NCBI RefSeq assembly: GCF_037975245.1 | Contig: NC_092583.1 | Location: forward strand, 7,827,264-7,883,763 | Direction of reading: 5' to 3' | From: Apostichopus japonicus | Lineage: Eukaryota; Echinodermata; Holothuroidea; Aspidochirotida; Stichopodidae | Length of the DNA: 56,500 nucleotides | In this document: one piece after another, positions 36,346-47,500 of the stretch | Numbering within the stretch: position 1 is the first letter of the stretch | Layout of the letters: every line of letters begins with the position of its first letter | Position numbers and translations under genes: made by a program | Notes under the pieces: generated by a model | Told to the model about the DNA's origin: nothing | What the model saw: the letters and a program-made list of their open reading frames with translations, nothing else | The model's database searches: none

Positions 36346-37084
36346 TTCTTTAAGTACAATTAGGGTTTTATATTTTAAATTTCGTTGTACCAATATCTGT
36401 ATAATTGGGGAACTTGCCCTGTCATAATTGGTTCGGGTTGTTATTATATTTGCAACAACTGCTACATATTGGTTTCACTTAAAAGAATGAATCTAAATTA
36501 AAACATAACAATGAATGTTTCAAGCCTTAGAGTTTTAGGACACTAAATAAAAAAGTTATGGTCAAATTATACATTTCTGGTAAACTTGACCACATTTAAA
36601 GAGTTTGCGTGTCAAATGGTCGGCACCGGAATTGCAACTTTAATGTTTGGACTTAAAATTTGAATAACCCTTATTAGTAACCTAATTATTAATAACCTAA
36701 GATATCATAAATAAAACCCAAGCAAACAAACTTACCTTTTGCACTTTTTTTTTATTTGTTTATAAATTTTCTTAAATGTATCCAAGAAAATAAATAAAGT
36801 TGTAATACAGTTTTTAAACTTTTAACAGGTGTTTTGTTTTCTTATTTTCATAGTTAAAGCAAAATATAAGTTAAAAATATGTAACTATTGAACCAAAAGA
36901 GGTATCACCCTGCCTTTTTAACCAGTTTGTGTCTAAAATTATACTCCATATATGAATATTTACAATTCTACAGGAATATTCCTTTAATCTGCCTGGAGAG
37001 CGGAGTCTAAGATGATGAACTGAAATCGTCCCAATTTAGTGTTTTTGGGTAGTCTTTTGACTTGCCTATTGGATTATTAATCCC

Positions 37085-37406
37085 TGAATTAAAAGTATAA
37101 AATGACGATATTCAGTCTAGCCACTTTTCTTTAAAGTCTAATTGAATAAAATTATTCAAACCTTATAGGCTGGATTCTAATCTAATTTGGCTTAATTTCA
37201 GTGTAAGAAAGAGTAACTTTCAGTCCTGTTACACTGAAATTATTCAGTCTAGCTGGACTAAAAATCAGTCGTTTTACAGACTGAAAATTTTCAGTCCTTC
37301 CTTAGACTGAATTTCAGTCTGAAGGAACTGGTCCCTCAGTTCGTCCGCTCTTAGACTGAAATTTCAGTCTATTAGACTGAAATTTCAGTCTAAGAATTTA
37401 AGAGAG
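37085..37406. repeat. right subterminal and terminal repeats of element C
   Basis: More than ten ACTGAAA or TTCAGTC half-sites, several paired as palindromes (AGACTGAAAATTTTCAGTCC, AGACTGAATTTCAGTCT). The last 60 bases hold two tandem copies of AGACTGAAATTTCAGTCT, where the left end has one exact and one relaxed copy. Confidence 0.9.
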
Positions 37407-37408
37407 TA

Positions 37409-38060
37409 CATGTCAAAGTTAGATGGGACTATTAACTTAAAGCATGGTACAAAAAAAGAATAAGACAAAAAAATGTATACAGATTTTTGTTCTTAAAACA
37501 TTTCATTACTTCACAAAATCAAACTTCTATTTAAGTTAGTACTCAAATGCAACCCAACAGTTTCATTTTGATATAGGGTATCGATAATTTTAGCGTCGGT
37601 CCTAGTCGAGTTGGTATATGACCAAGATTAAATTAAAGTCTCTCATCGCAGAAGATAATAAGCAATTCTGTCTCTTCAATTAAAACTAATTAAAACTAAT
37701 GAAACAAAACCGAGAGGTTTTCTTACATTGATGATCACCAATCATTTTCTGATCACAACTCTGTTATTTGCAAACAAAACAGTAGAACAAGATAACAAAA
37801 CAAGCAGAAATAAAGACAACTAACCTAAAACAATGATATGTTACTGTAAATGAGATCTTTCCAGTTTTTCTTAGCTTACTGATATAGGGTCTTGCAGTTC
37901 AATTGATCAATATTTAGGAAAATTGTCACATTTCCCGACCTGAGAGGGTCAATGGCGTTCAACAGAATTCTAGAAAACCCTCCTGCGCTTATTTGTCAAT
38001 ATTAATCATAGGTAAATGAGTCACGTGACATTTCCAAGACATCTGGCAAAAGACGTCAAA
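37409..38060. other. spacer between element C and the next gene
   Basis: No coding exon. AT-rich sequence with scattered GATAACAAAACA-like tracts; I see no repeat ends. Confidence 0.4.
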
Positions 38061-38073
38061 GAATACTCTGTCT

Positions 38074-38251
38074 TATAAAAAGTATCGGAGAGTTCGTTTA
38101 TTTACTCAATTCCTTGAAGGTCTTCACCAGTGAGGTTAATTCCTTAAGCCAAGAACAGTGACGATTAAGAAAGGTCAGGTTTATAGTTCTATTTCGATGT
38201 TCAAAAGAAAAATCAGTTCTCGTTGGATTCTGTTTATAACGAGTTGCCGCG
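38074..38251 (+). promoter_or_regulatory. candidate TATA promoter and first exon
   Basis: TATAAAA at 38074 is followed by about 150 bases of exon-like sequence ending CCGCG before a perfect GTAAGT donor at 38252. Two uses are possible. It could be a noncoding leader exon spliced to the secreted-peptide exon at 42375. Or an ATG at 38197 opens 18 codons (MFKRKISSRWILFITSCR) that join in phase to an exon at 38887 and end after 47 codons, with AATAAA at 38984. The first is the more usual design; neither is proved. Confidence 0.4.
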
Positions 38252-38293
38252 GTAAGTTTAAACTTTAGTTTTTAGTAAGTTTTTACTAGAATA

Positions 38294-38297
<4 letters not shown>

Positions 38298-38343
<46 letters not shown>

Positions 38344-38350
38344 ATATATT
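38298..38350. repeat. (TA)n microsatellite
   Basis: TA run with one TTTA interruption, just after the candidate first exon. Confidence 0.9.
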
Positions 38351-38989
38351 GTGTATTAACATAAGCACGTTTCTTACATAATATATATGTTTTCTTCTTA
38401 TTTTTTTTTTATTTTTTTGTGGGAGTGGGTTGGGTTGGGGGTCCTTTTAATCACGAGATGCTTTTACCAGTTGGCAAAACTAATGACGTCTAACACCGTG
38501 AATAATGTTTACTATTTGATAATAGTTTAAGTTCGCTTGAATGCAGTTTTATAAGAAAAGTCTCTGTAAATACTTTTGCTGTAAACAAATGTAATACAAA
38601 AGTCACAACATTTGTTTTCATTCAAAACAGCACGGGGAGATTCTCCTCGTTTTACTTCACGAACTCGTCGCTATTATTAACATTTATCCTTAAAGTATAG
38701 ATGTAACTTGATTTATAGAATGAAATTTCGAGGAGTTGCTGGTCGTTAAATGGAACGAACGTTATCAATTGTAACTTGATCATCAAAAAACAAACTTTAT
38801 TTCTAGCAAATTTCTTAGTATAGCTGTATAACTGCAGTATATACTGTATTATTTATATTTGTACTTTTTCTTTTCTTTTCTTCCAGGGAGTCTCCTACTT
38901 TGTAAAGTCTTTTTAAGACTTTATAAGAGACTTCCTTTCCCATTGTACACAATTGGCGATAAAACAAATAGATGAATTAAAAAAATAAA

Positions 38990-41900
38990 ACAAAGAAAAA
39001 TGAATATGTTATCATCTCATCTAGTATATGCGAGTAAAAAAAACCCCGTTACAAATGCAATATTTGAATATAAGGCTAGACCCATTTTAAATGTGTTAAC
39101 AGATTTCACTTGAACCATTTCCATGAAATCGGAGAGAACGTACTAGTATTGTGCCTTACGCGATGATACCGTATACTGAAACATATTGGAATTCAGTTCA
39201 GTTCAGATATTTATGCAGTCAAGTTTGATTTTGATTTTTCTGCTTTCTTGTTGACAATTTACTTTTGCTTTCAGTATGTTATTCTACAGACATGTACGCA
39301 CACTTTAAAGGCAGCTGTCTATGTAGTATACATATAGGCACTTAAATGAAGATGAGTTGAGTGGCAAGAAATAAAACACAATCAAAAGAATATCCTTACT
39401 CTACATACGATATATCCATATACTTACACAGAAACAAGAAAAGAAAACCGTGAATGGTTTGTAGTTGAACTACCGTAGTTCGTGCGTAAGGAATACAGTA
39501 GATACGGTGGGCGGTGTGGGGGGGGGGTGGACTGGGCGGTGAGGGAAGGGGAGCATAATGACGGAAAAATAACATACACTACGCAAATTTGAACATGTAA
39601 ACCATATCATTCCGTGTCGATGGAATTTCGTGTTGGAGGCCGCGACGCGGGTGCAAATAGAGAGAATGAAATATTCTGTAAAAATCTTGATAAACATGAA
39701 GACATAATTTCGTTATTCTTAATATGCATCATGCTTTTCAGAACAAGAAATGATTCAAGGAGTTCATCAAATCAATTATACGCAACGGAGATAACACTGT
39801 GAGGAAACAGATCAACGAAAACGCTGGACATTACACGAGTAAACCAAAAACACTGAAACGTTATATTCAGTTTGAGTGAAAAACGAAATATAAGTTAAAT
39901 TGACACTATCTGAATGATAAACGAGGTTATTCCCTGTTAAAAACATGAGAGGTTTACAAATAAAATATAAAACGCAGATATGGAATTTTAATTACTACAA
40001 TTTGGGCTCAGTCTGTATTTACATCGAAACAGGTTGATGACTAAAACAAAAAGAGGCTTAAAAGTTGACATGACCATTATGTTGATCTATTTACTAAGGA
40101 CGGTCACCTTACATGTTCCTTTGAAATGAGTCCGCTACGTTATCACAATAAATCATTGAGAGATTAGGTAAAATTAATTTAGAGGGCGCTATGGTTGATG
40201 TCGTTCGTTGTCAGTTAGTATTACTAGCTCAGATAGATTACCGTCATGACAAAAGTTCAGTTGCATCACACGGCTTGTTTGTGTTAGCAGAAGATACAGG
40301 TCAGTTTCAGGGAATGTTACCGTAAGTATACCATGAATGAATCGACACGTTCATTTAGCACGATCTTTGTAAAGGAATCTGACATCAATGTGCTCTTAAT
40401 TACTGTTACAGACAGAATTGGATCAAAAGCTAAAACGATAACTTGTAAAAAACAAAAACAGAACTTAGTAACGAGTTCATTTTAAATCAAGATTATTTTG
40501 GCAACTTTAAAGTGTGAAACAAGTGAGATCAATTTTTATGTGTTACTAATGGCCTACGAGAAGGACTGCAGATAACAAATTAAATGACTGTGGACGTTTG
40601 ACGTGCTTTGAGTACAGTAGATTCTATTGACCGAGATATGACGAGAGCAAAACAGATTTGTTGGAAGAAATTATGGGCGTTTTCCAATCTTGTTCATAAT
40701 ACTCTGGGTCATTCTACTATTAGTCGTCGCAAAGCTAGAGAACTGCATGCGCATGCGGAAAATAAATCGTTTGTGTACACGAAGTATTTTACCTTGGGTG
40801 TAAACAATATAGTAGTAGAATGCTTTTTTGTAGAAAAATTGGGCGGCCATGATAACTGTAAATTGTTTACACTTTTTTCCGACATTTTCTTCAAATTGAG
40901 GCTTAATATGAAGAAAAGTAACATTGAATATAAAAATTTCAATGACAGAAAGCAGAGCTCGACGAGAGGTGAAAAGAATTTCCCTGAAGAAAAAAAAACA
41001 TATTGTGCAGTAATTCTACCCCTCCCGTTCTCATTTCAAATCGGAAATGTTTGATATGGCAGCAGTTTGGTCATTGATCTTGTTAAACACTCAACGTAAT
41101 AGTTATTCTCGGAAAAGAAGTCTCTCTTCTTTGCATTAATGGTATCTCTATAAATAGAACTAAACTTTCACAAGTTCATCTAGGTGCCTTATGACCATTC
41201 ACGCCCTTCTTTCCTTGCAATTAACAACCAAGGTTTGCAAAGAACAAGACACCTAAAGTTAACGAATATTGATGGCATATGTTTATATCCTAAGTGGTTA
41301 TATATTATTATCACTACCACCGGAATGTTTTCTCATTCAGAAATGTTTGCCGATAATATAGTCAACTTTCTTCAATTTGTCAACAATTGTGTGACAGTTT
41401 TAAGATATTATATTGAACTTTGCCGACTTGAGAATTTCTAAGAAACATATTAATTGACATTAAGATCACTCGGGATGCGCATAAGTTATCGGATTGACAA
41501 GATTGCCTTAAAAAAGATTTTCGCTAACAGTGATTATCCAGAGATCATTTTCGCCTGTTGTGATCGAGAGGAACATCTTCGTCGAGTGCACCAAGAACCG
41601 TTTTATAGTCAGTTAACTTGTAGCAAGTATTACCATGGATACTCAGTTCTCGCACAACTGGTACCAACATATTGCATGAAGCCCTAATGAAATCCTTAGC
41701 AATGAGGCTGTTGGATGAACCTTTTTTTTTACATTTTCATCCTTACCTTTAGCAGCTTTGAAGGGGTTTTTTTTCGATTTAGTATAGTTTAATATCACTA
41801 CAATGTGCTTCCTTAGCTGGACTAGTCAAATTCTCTTTCAAATATTGAAGATATCATTAAAGATTTAGACTTTTCTAATTTAGTATTTACGTGTAATTAA

Positions 41901-42374
41901 AACTATAGGCTAATATTTAAATTGCCTGGGTGTTAAAATGTTGAGAACCAACATGAGATCATATACCAGGTGTTAATGTTCCACTATTTTTAGACAGTTG
42001 CTACAAAACTTGCAATGCTTGAAACTGCTAAAATCAAGTGTCCACATATCAGTCAGTTACTGTACCCTATTCATTGTTATGTTTACGATCTTAATTATCA
42101 ACTGGCAGAAAGAAGCAAATAGCAAAATAGGACCCACTAGACAAGTTTAATCAATTTGCAAACAAAGTTGAGACATGATAAATTTAAAAATAAAAAACGA
42201 AATTCAAAATGGAGGGAGACAATGCAAGCAAAATGTGGTGTTTGTATTTTCGTTGTATATATTAACAGTTCTTTTAAAAGATAATATTGTAAATACTCAC
42301 GTTATTACCTCTCCAAATGGATTCTATATGCTGAAACATTGACAATTTATTTTGATTATATTTTTGCTCTACAG
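38990..42374. other. long stretch without supported exon
   Basis: If the promoter at 38074 serves the peptide gene, this is its first intron. Several plus-strand frames of 60-148 codons (longest 40608-41054) have no motif and weak starts, and a shadow frame overlaps on the other strand. A G-rich tract lies at 39500. Confidence 0.4.
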
Positions 42375-42651
42375 AACTAATCATGAACACCAAAACAATT
42401 CTTCTTGCTCTTACGCTTGTGGTCGCCCTCGTCATCAGCATGTCAGAGGCAAGGAATTTCTACGTTGCACCTGGTAACAGACAGACAAACAGTCGACAAA
42501 GGGGACGAGGTACCAAGGCCTTCAAAAATCCCTTCTTGAAGAGATTCAGGGAAGAGTACTACGGTCGAGAACCTTACATGAATCCCGATGACGTTGAAAT
42601 ATACGGTGACGATGACCTCAACGTGTAAGTTTACATGCATGGACTACCAAA

Positions 42652-42719
<68 letters not shown>

Positions 42720-43057
42720 ACTATTCTGTGTAAAATTGTCAGATTCAAAGCGCCAGGGGTGCACTCTGTACAATCATAACACTCGGGTAATACGCCCTTA
42801 ATGACAGTTATTCAATGCCAATTTATACACTGTAACACACCGGTAGAATCACTGCGGTCGAGTGGTACGGACTTCGGTTCGTGACACAAAGATCCGGGGT
42901 TCGATTCCTACCTTCGCCTGATGAGTTCCACAAAGGACGAAACCGGTCGTGAAGTGGAATTTTTCTGGTGTTTTATTCTTTATTGATTTACTATATATCT
43001 GTCATACCACTTGTTTCACATTCAATTCTTATATATATATATATATATATTTATATG

Positions 43058-43140
<83 letters not shown>

Positions 43141-43610
43141 GCAATTCCACTGTAGGCGTTTGTCACTTGTACTGAACAATACTAGTTCTGTTTTTGAGAC
43201 AGATTTGCTTTACTCTATAGAGATGAAACATGATGCTAATGTAGAAATGATTTGCAAGAACTTTTCAAATTTTGATGAATATCAACTAAATCTTCATTTT
43301 GAATTTAACTCTCTCTGACTCTCTCTCTCTCTCTCTCTCTATTAACACAAAGTACAATAAGATCTAATGTTACAATCTTTCTCTTCAGAATCCCAATTTG
43401 TATAGAGAGCTGCTCATTTATCCCAATTTGGGGTCATAAGCAGCCTTGTTATTGAATTTCTACGGCTTCATCTTTCGTTAAATGTTTCAAGCAGATGATA
43501 ATATTTCTACATTTTGTATGACATTTTGAAATTGTTATGCTTTATTTTCATATGTATAAAATAGTTTGTAATATGAATCGTAAAATAAACTGAAATTAAA
43601 GTGAAAAAAT
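42375..43610 (+). CDS. small secreted peptide precursor, ~102 residues
   Basis: The exon 42375-42624 has a strong acceptor (TTTGCTCTACAG) and starts ATG at 42383. The first ~23 residues are a signal peptide ([17 protein letters not shown], cut probably after SEA). Then follow a basic stretch ([11 protein letters not shown]), a dibasic NPFLKR and an acidic, Tyr-rich part ending YGDDDLN. The frame appears to stop at GTG TAA, but that TAA lies in a perfect GTAAGT donor, so I read through it: the next exon (43389, acceptor TTTCTCTTCAG) completes Val and adds 21 residues with three Cys ([11 protein letters not shown] ... PCY), stop at 43455, and AATAAA at 43584. Unknown family; could be a hormone-like or defence-type secreted peptide. 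Dibasic sites suggest processing. Confidence 0.65.
42655..42715. repeat. (TA)n microsatellite in the peptide gene intron
   Basis: Pure TA run just before the head of the hammerhead SINE. Read-through open frames are artefacts. Confidence 0.95.
42750..42990 (+). mobile_element. hammerhead SINE, complete-looking copy
   Basis: Head TACAATCATAACACTCGG and ACGCCCTTAATGACAG, then A-box-like GGTCGAGTGGTACGG, B box GGTTCGATTCC, a hammerhead motif, and a tail with TTTTTCTGGTGTTTTATTC. It parallels the split minus-strand copy at 15271-16155 along its length. The tRNA-like part sits after a ~90-base leader, unlike common SINEs. It lies in sense orientation in the last intron of the peptide gene, with (TA)n on both sides. 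Confidence 0.75.
42912..42954 (+). ncRNA. hammerhead ribozyme in the SINE
   Basis: CTGATGAG, stem II (GTTC/GGAC with one G-U), CGAAAC, palindromic ACCGGT stem III and GTC. Stem I pairs CTTCGC with GTGAAG over six pairs including one G-U. Predicted cleavage is after C42948. The palindromic stem III is too short for a hairpin, so as in newt and Penelope-like hammerheads it may work best as a dimer. Confidence 0.75.
43031..43136. repeat. (TA)n microsatellite with TG interruptions
   Basis: TA run broken by TTTA and two ATGT steps, after the SINE tail in the same intron. Confidence 0.95.
43311..43341. repeat. (CT)n microsatellite
   Basis: CT dinucleotides just upstream of the last-exon acceptor of the peptide gene; it may add to its pyrimidine tract. 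Confidence 0.9.
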
Positions 43611-44006
43611 GTTCTATTGATCACCGTTTTATGCAACTACAACAAAATATTACGATATTTTGTTGTTGATACAACTTGTGACTTCAACAATTTCTTGCAA
43701 ATGGTCAATACTAGGTAACAATTTCAAACTATCGAAATGCAACAAAAGTGTGAAAATTGCTTTGGGATGGGTGGGGGGGGGGGGTATCCTAATTGATGCT
43801 ACTGCAATAAAATATTATATTGAGACTTTCAGCGTGAAATTGTTTTCAAAAAAATTAATACTATAGACAAAATGTACTCTTCGGTATTGATTGCTTTATA
43901 TTTATTGATATTGTCTTTTTTTTCAGGGAGTAAACTTTCTTCCTTTTTGCTAGAGAGATATATTTATTTTCTGTAAGTATAATTTAATCATTCATAATTC
44001 CTTACT

Positions 44007-44594
44007 GCCAAATACTCTATATGTTGTTTCTTAATTTTTTAATATCAGAGTTTCTATTGATTGCGGAACGGGGCGGAACCTAATTACGTACTGCCAAAAT
44101 CTATATGTGTTGTTCCTTAATTTGTAAATATGAGCGTATATTTTGATTGTGGACGGGGCGGAGCCTAAATACTTACTGCCAACAACTCTATGTGTTGTTT
44201 CTTAATTTGTAAATATCAGAGTTTATTTTTAATGTGGAACGGGCGGAACCTAATTACTTACTGCCCTCAATATGTTGTGCCTTAATTTGTAAATATCAGA
44301 GTTTCTTTTTCTTGTTGAACGGGCGGAGCCTAATTACTTACTGCCGCCAAAATCTATATGTGTTGTTCCTTAATTTGTAAATATGAGCGTATATTTTGAT
44401 TGTGGACGGGGCGGAGCCTAAATACTTACTGCCAAAAACTCTTTGTGATGTTTCTTAATTTGTAAATATCAGAGTTTCTTTTTGTTGGTGAACGGGGGCG
44501 GAGCCTAATTAATTATAGCCAAAAACTCTATGTGTTGTGTCTTAATTTGTAAATATCAGAGTTTATTTTTATTGTGGGGAGGGGCGGAGCTTCA
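44007..44594. repeat. 84-bp tandem repeat, 7 copies, GC-box in each
   Basis: Units read TACTGCCAAAAACTCTATGT, GTTGTTTCTTAATTTGTAAA, TATCAGAGTTT, then a T-rich part and GGGGCGGAGCCTAATTACT. Copies two and five are nearly identical, three units apart, which hints at higher-order duplication of 252 bases. Each unit carries GGGCGGAGCC or GGGCGGAACC, a GC-box (Sp1/KLF-type) core. Noncoding. Confidence 0.9.
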
Positions 44595-44599
44595 GTCAG

Positions 44600-47500
44600 A
44601 ACTGTTTCAAACCATCCGAATAGTACTAAAAGTAAGAAATTACGCTAGAATAGTTAACAAAAATCAACACAGCCCAAACGCTTCTGAATTTCTCGCATAT
44701 TTGTAATGTTAGAAATCGATTCAAGCTATTTAAATTCCTCTCTCTACCCCAGTCCACCAGATTCTGTTTTATTGATCAAATGGCAATGTTGGATGAAAAA
44801 TAAATATTACTTTCGGTTTGCCGCAATAAATCAGAGCTTTTGCAATTTCACTAAAAAATATGTTCGAAAAGATGCTATTAGTTTAAAAGTATCCTCGTTG
44901 GCTAAAGGCAAATTAAGGTAAGCCTATACCTACTTCTGCTAAGAGGTTGCTTCAGACTAGTTAGCTACATTTGTTGACCTTAGAAAGGCATATCAAAAAA
45001 CGTTAAAAAAAACATTTTTTTCAAAAGACGTCATGACTCGATGATTTACTAAGCAATAAAGATCACATCATGGAGTGAATGTTCCCATACAAAAAACTAC
45101 AACTATTACTTTAATGATTTTTTTCCAACCTACAGAATATAGTTACTATTAGCAAATTAATGCTATTAATTAGATTAGAAATGATGAAACTAAGACAAAG
45201 GAACATTAATGAGTGAATTATTTCGCCCAAAACCATTCTCACATTGGTATTATTTTCGATAAGTGTTTCTTTTACTTCGTTATTTCAAATGAAACTTGCT
45301 TACTAATAACTGATATTATGACGGATTTGTAGCAATTGCATAACTCAGTCAGTTATGTCAGTTATGAATACTCCTGTAATCATGACTATAAAAATATTAG
45401 TTAATAAACAGAATCCCTTCTCAATAAAATAATAAGTAAAAGTATTAAAGCATTATAGTCATGATTTCATTAAATATCTAAATGTACGTTATGTACATTA
45501 TGAACATATTACACAAGAAATATGTTTGATCTTCAAAATAACTTAAATCGAATCAAATTAACGAAGATCAAGGAGAACCACCCGGGAGAGGGTCATACTT
45601 ATTAACTCCTCCGAGACAGAACAAGATACCTATATCTTTTTCACAAATAAAACCCTACTGTATAATCAAAGATTTCGAATCTTATGCAACATATCGAAAC
45701 TGTCAAAGTTATCCGTTGGAATTGGAATCCACACCCAAAGTGCATGCGCTATATTGTCATGATTCTGAATTTCTTAGTATAAATATGTTATATTATCTAA
45801 ACGTTAAAAAAAAACATACCACAGGTAGAGATAACAAACCTTTTAAACGAAATACGAAATTAATTCACAATGCATGAAATAAGGGGAATCCACTTTTAAT
45901 AATTTACCAATAACCATCCATCAAAATCGTTAGATAAACTCCATTTTTCTGCAATTAATAAGTCATCGCACCAACTTGGCAACCACCGGAAGCAATGCAT
46001 TGTTTTCTTTTTTTAATTGTTGATTGTGTTTAATATTTATTAAGTACTAATGAAATTTCACACCTTTCCAATACTTTGTTATTTATAACTTGGATGAAGA
46101 GCCTTGATCGATGAGCGTAGTAAAATTAACTTATAACCCCTTTTTTTGTGGTTTGTTTGAATTTTGACGGGTCGAGATAAGCAGGGCTGATTCTGAAATA
46201 TTTCAACAAATAGGAAAATTTCTTAGTGTAACACTTATACAAGACAAGTATTCTTCTTAATGAAATTGGTAGTGAGGCAAACATAATTAGGGGGAAAGGC
46301 TATCTAATAAGAATTATAGAACGTAGTTTGTGTAAATAAAATATTTTCTCATTATTTTACAGGCATATGAACTTTCCACCTGCTTTTCTCTCCATTGTTG
46401 TTCATCACATAAAAACCCCGATTGATATTATACTAGAAAGCCGCTGATATCTACACTGACCGGTTAACTGTATCGTTCTGAGTGAAGAATAGACCTTTAT
46501 AACCAACGACTGGGGACCAGAGTCTATAATAGTGACGCATATTCTATCATGTCATCTGAGCTGCTTCACGCAAATTGTGGTTAAATTTACCCAGGCCTGT
46601 CTGGATACATCTCAACTGCTTACAACTTCGAAACGCTCCAGTAATAATGTACAACTTTTTTTCTCCACAGATTTCATTGTGTAGATTTGCAAAATGAATG
46701 GAACATTTCCGTCAACATATTTCCTTATAAGTTAGAAGCTTTTGGTTAAACATACACCCCGTTGAAATCTCCTGCAGTTTTTAAACCTGCAGCTCTTCTT
46801 TTTAGTTATCTTTCACCACATGTTGTCGTCTACGATCTCAATATTCAGTGTTTTACTGTACGGAAACAGCTCCCTCACACCAGTATTAAACTATCCTGTA
46901 ACATTCACTTATATTGCTATATCAATGCCTTTTCAGGTGTGATGTGAATTTCGTCACTAATGCGTCGTAGACTATATGCTATCGCGAGCTGAAGAAATCG
47001 GTTTCTTGTTCGCCAATTTAGACATACGAACCTTTCCTGAATGATTGCTCTAACACGTTACCAATCATTTCTGTAAGTTAAAATTTGCGTATGACGCTGT
47101 GATAAATCCAGCCCTTGACGTTGGCTAGAATACTAGCATTTATTGTGTATTTATAACATTATATTGACTTTACATGTGACTTCTCCTTCAACACAACTAT
47201 TAAAAGATCAAGATGGATAGGAAAGATCTCCTTATGATATCTAGTCGTACAAAGAAGTCCTCAAAAAGAGTTTTCGATTTAATCATTTATCTCCCTCATT
47301 TCATCTAAGATGAAGACCGTTTGAAATCCAAAAAGAGCTGGCCCACTATTTCGTTTGTAATAATAACACCAATATTGCAGTAATGTTTGTTGCCTCGGTT
47401 ACAAAACCACGTTTGTCACCAAATGACACCGGGTTGATTATAACTTATTTATTTGCAATTTAAGAAAGGCTTCACAGACAGCTTTCCTCCTGATGAATTA

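Larger units (their letters stand above)
24223..37406 (+). mobile_element. element C: 13.2-kb TIR element carrying a SAMD3-like gene
   Basis: The first 35 bases (starting CTCTCTTAAATTCTTAGACT) are a perfect inverted match to the last 35, and TA stands directly outside each end. Both ends continue into arrays of ACTGAAA/TTTCAGT words. Between them lies one spliced gene on the plus strand that spans nearly the whole element, starting about 350 bases from the left end and stopping about 2.1 kb from the right. Other repeats (a MITE at 24853, a hAT at 28511, element B, and hAT copies at 33253 and 35665) sit in introns or the 3' flank. No known transposase is present, so either the encoded protein is the mobilising enzyme or the element moves in trans. 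Confidence 0.8.

Noticed and set aside
36142-36427. Repeat protein with 14-residue units
   Set aside because: A 42-base minisatellite leaves frames open by its length alone; two frames are open at once.
24223-37406. Kolobok-type element from the TTAA near the ends
   Set aside because: The inverted match continues outward past TTAA to the TA, so TTAA is inside the repeat, not the target duplication.
40608-41054. 148-codon open frame
   Set aside because: It starts at TTG, not ATG, has no motif or signal, has an overlapping shadow on the other strand and no splice context.
42846-42912. A true tRNA gene
   Set aside because: A and B boxes are present but the arms do not pair as a cloverleaf, there is extra leader and a ribozyme tail, and a second copy exists; it is a SINE.
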